From positions 620,001 through 684,000 of the forward strand of contig NZ_JBHSWJ010000002.1 in NCBI RefSeq assembly GCF_042661605.1: DNA of 64,000 nt, given 5' to 3'. Source of the DNA: Branchiibius cervicis. Lineage in GTDB: Bacteria; Actinomycetota; Actinomycetes; Actinomycetales; Dermatophilaceae. The notes beneath the pieces were generated by a model, which saw only the letters and a list, made by a program, of their open reading frames with translations, ran no database searches and was not told where the DNA came from. Positions 62,354-64,000 of the stretch are shown here, one piece after another; position 1 is the first letter of the stretch; each line of letters begins with the position of its first letter. The position numbers and the translations under genes were made by a program.

Positions 62354-64000
62354 AGACCGCAGGCAAGGTCGTCGCGGGGACGACGGCCGCTGCCGTGATC
62401 TTGGCCGGCGGATACGGCGGTCTGGCCGCGTTGCGGGCCGACAGGATCGCAGCCGGTACCACCATCGACGGGACGCCGGTCGGGGGCATGTCCTTGAGCG
62501 AAGCGGTCACGAACGTCGACGCCGCGTCGAAGGCCATGCTGAGCAAACCGATCACGATCTCCACGGACCGGGGCGCCGTGCAGATCGTGCCAGCCGACTC
62601 CGGGATCTCGCTGGACACCAGCGATGCCTTTGCGCAGCTGACGGGGTTCACGCTGAACCCGGCGCAGTTGTTCCAGCGATACACCGGTGGGGGCCCGCAG
62701 CGCACGGCCCGGACCGTCGTCGACCTGGCTGCCCTGGAGCAGGCGATCTCCACTGCCGGCGAGAAGCTCAAGGGAGCACCGGTCAATCCGACCGTGAAGT
62801 TCATCCAGGGCGCCGTGCAGGTTACCGACGGCGAACCGGGAACCGGCATCGACGCCAAGGCGGTTGCCCGTCAGATTGCGGCCGGCTGGCCGAAGACGAC
62901 GTCGTTCAAGACCACCTTGAAGCAGACCGAACCCGAGATCAGCCAAGCGGAGGTGCAGACCTACCTGGACACCTTCGCCAATAAGGCGATGGACGATCCG
63001 GTCACCGTGCAGGTGCATTCGCAGAAGGTCAGCCTGTCGACCAACGTGATCTCTGACCTCCTGTCCACGACGGTCAAAGACGGCCGTTTGGCTCCAGTGG
63101 TCGACGAGGCGGCCCTGGACAAAGAGCTGGCCGAGGTTGCGGGGTCGCTGGTGAAGGCGCCGCAGGCGGCCAGGATCGTCCAGGCCGCCGACGGTACCCG
63201 CACGGTCGTTCCCGGCACTGACGGCTACTCCGTCGTGACGAAGGGTGCGGGCGATAAACTGCTGGCGGCGATCACTGCGCCCGACCGCACGATGACGCTC
63301 GACACCACGGTCGTGAAAGCCTCTCCTGACAACACGAGCGCGAATTCGGTTGGTACGCAGCTGATGTCGGAGTTTGTTTCCAAGTTTCCGACCGGCTCCT
63401 CGAACGCGGCGCGCACCCACAACATCAAGACGGCGCTGGCGAAGATGAACGGCGTCGTCGTCCAGCCGGGTGAGCAGTTCAGCTTGCTCAAGACGCTGAT
63501 GCCGATCGACGCAGCGGCGGGATACGTCAAGGCTCCGGTCCTCTCCGGTGGTGTCGACGTGCTGGGGATGGGCGGCGGCATCAGCCAGACCTCGACCACC
63601 CTGTACAACGCGGTGTTCTTCGCCGGGATGCAGTTGGACGAGCACAAGGCGCACTCGTTCTGGATCTCCCGCTATCCGATGGGCCGCGAGGCCACCTTGT
63701 CGATCCCGAACATCGACAACAAGTGGACCAACGACTCCGGGCACCCCGTCCTCATCCAGGCCGGGATCGAGGGTCACGCCGCGGTGATCCGGCTGTACGG
63801 CACGAAAGCCTTCACCGTCACCTCGACCACGAGTGCCCCGTTCAACATCGTCGCGCCCAAGGTGCAGCACATCGCCACGGCCGGTTGCATCAACCAGCCC
63901 GCGGTCAACGGCTTCGACGTCACGGTCACCCGCATCGTGAAGAACCTCGCCGGGCAGATCGTGAAGAACGAGAAGGTCACCACGCACTACCAGCCCGCCG
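62350..64000 (+). CDS. VanW-family cell envelope protein (3' end outside window)
   Basis: About 550 residues are visible. It has an N-terminal membrane anchor (residues ~8-28), two PG_binding_4-type repeats (~35-320, with GTTIDGTPVGGMSLSEA and QVTDGEPGTGIDAKAVA), and the VanW domain (~370-510: NIKTALAKMNGVVVQPGEQFSLLKTL, GGGISQTSTTLYNAVFFAG). Such proteins act in the cell wall; their exact role is unknown. GTG 62350 overlaps the flavin-reductase stop by four bases. Confidence 0.9.
   Translation, partial: MKTAGKVVAGTTAAAVILAGGYGGLAALRADRIAAGTTIDGTPVGGMSLSEAVTNVDAASKAMLSKPITISTDRGAVQIVPADSGISLDTSDAFAQLTGFTLNPAQLFQRYTGGGPQRTARTVVDLAALEQAISTAGEKLKGAPVNPTVKFIQGAVQVTDGEPGTGIDAKAVARQIAAGWPKTTSFKTTLKQTEPEISQAEVQTYLDTFANKAMDDPVTVQVHSQKVSLSTNVISDLLSTTVKDGRLAPVVDEAALDKELAEVAGSLVKAPQAARIVQAADGTRTVVPGTDGYSVVTKGAGDKLLAAITAPDRTMTLDTTVVKASPDNTSANSVGTQLMSEFVSKFPTGSSNAARTHNIKTALAKMNGVVVQPGEQFSLLKTLMPIDAAAGYVKAPVLSGGVDVLGMGGGISQTSTTLYNAVFFAGMQLDEHKAHSFWISRYPMGREATLSIPNIDNKWTNDSGHPVLIQAGIEGHAAVIRLYGTKAFTVTSTTSAPFNIVAPKVQHIATAGCINQPAVNGFDVTVTRIVKNLAGQIVKNEKVTTHYQPA

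Overview
The window comes from a high-GC Gram-positive actinobacterium. Supporting signs are strong G/C third-position bias, frequent GTG starts, a mycothiol-type MshB deacetylase, Orn, DUF222/HNH and DUF4245 proteins, and LpqY/SugABC-like sugar uptake. Gene content and order suggest Micrococcales (Dermacoccaceae/Intrasporangiaceae-like), but that is inference and no genus can be named. I see no rRNA, tRNA, CRISPR array, insertion sequence, phage or origin. The DNA is packed: the longest gene-free stretches are about 260 nt (21732-21993 and 56558-56816). No gene-free stretch exceeds 300 nt.

Layout. 1-4848 (minus): MOSC protein (cut by the window edge), APC permease, beta-carbonic anhydrase, class I fumarase. 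4924-10015 (plus): LpqY/SugABC-like sugar ABC importer and an SDR. 10012-11929 (minus): PfkB-family sugar kinase and glpX. 12008-21731: DUF4245 protein, a P450 coupled to xseB, chitinase, ArsR regulator with MFS exporter, xseA, ABC-F protein, ispH and a pentapeptide-repeat protein. 21994-26113: DUF222/HNH protein, AraC regulator divergent from an NADPH:quinone-type oxidoreductase, unknown membrane protein. 26131-31467: rmuC, orn, ychF, vapBC, and a DUF429-(p)ppGpp synthetase fusion. 31481-40873: ABC exporter, Mop, alpha/beta hydrolase, kynU, MatC-like carrier, DinB, SRPBCC, DUF1990, peptidase E, glutathione peroxidase, APC permease. 40870-48316: amine oxidase-like flavoprotein, LytS/LytTR two-component pair and two modules of small membrane protein plus sodium:solute symporter. 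48313-56557 (minus): WYL regulator, HSL-type hydrolase, VIT1-type carrier, complete Opp/Dpp peptide importer. 56817-64000: PPOX protein, soxR with a soxbox and divergent MFS exporter, typA, mshB-like gene, flavin reductase, VanW protein cut by the window end.

One unexpected pattern is that at least five genes (LpqY-like lipoprotein, glpX, amine oxidase-like flavoprotein, small symporter partner, flavin reductase) are each broken by what looks like one missing base. In four of the five the break lies in a run of exactly five G or C, and adding one base restores a full-length family member with sensible start/stop coupling. This reads as systematic homopolymer under-calling rather than decay, but the sequence alone cannot exclude real frameshifts.

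The most biologically interesting items are: the DUF429-RelA/SpoT fusion beside vapBC, ychF and orn; a 42-bp near-perfect palindrome in front of the ArsR/MFS pair; a candidate leader peptide and competing hairpins before the ABC-F gene; a textbook SoxR operator between soxR and an MFS exporter; and a LytSR-symporter cluster with a CRP-like site.
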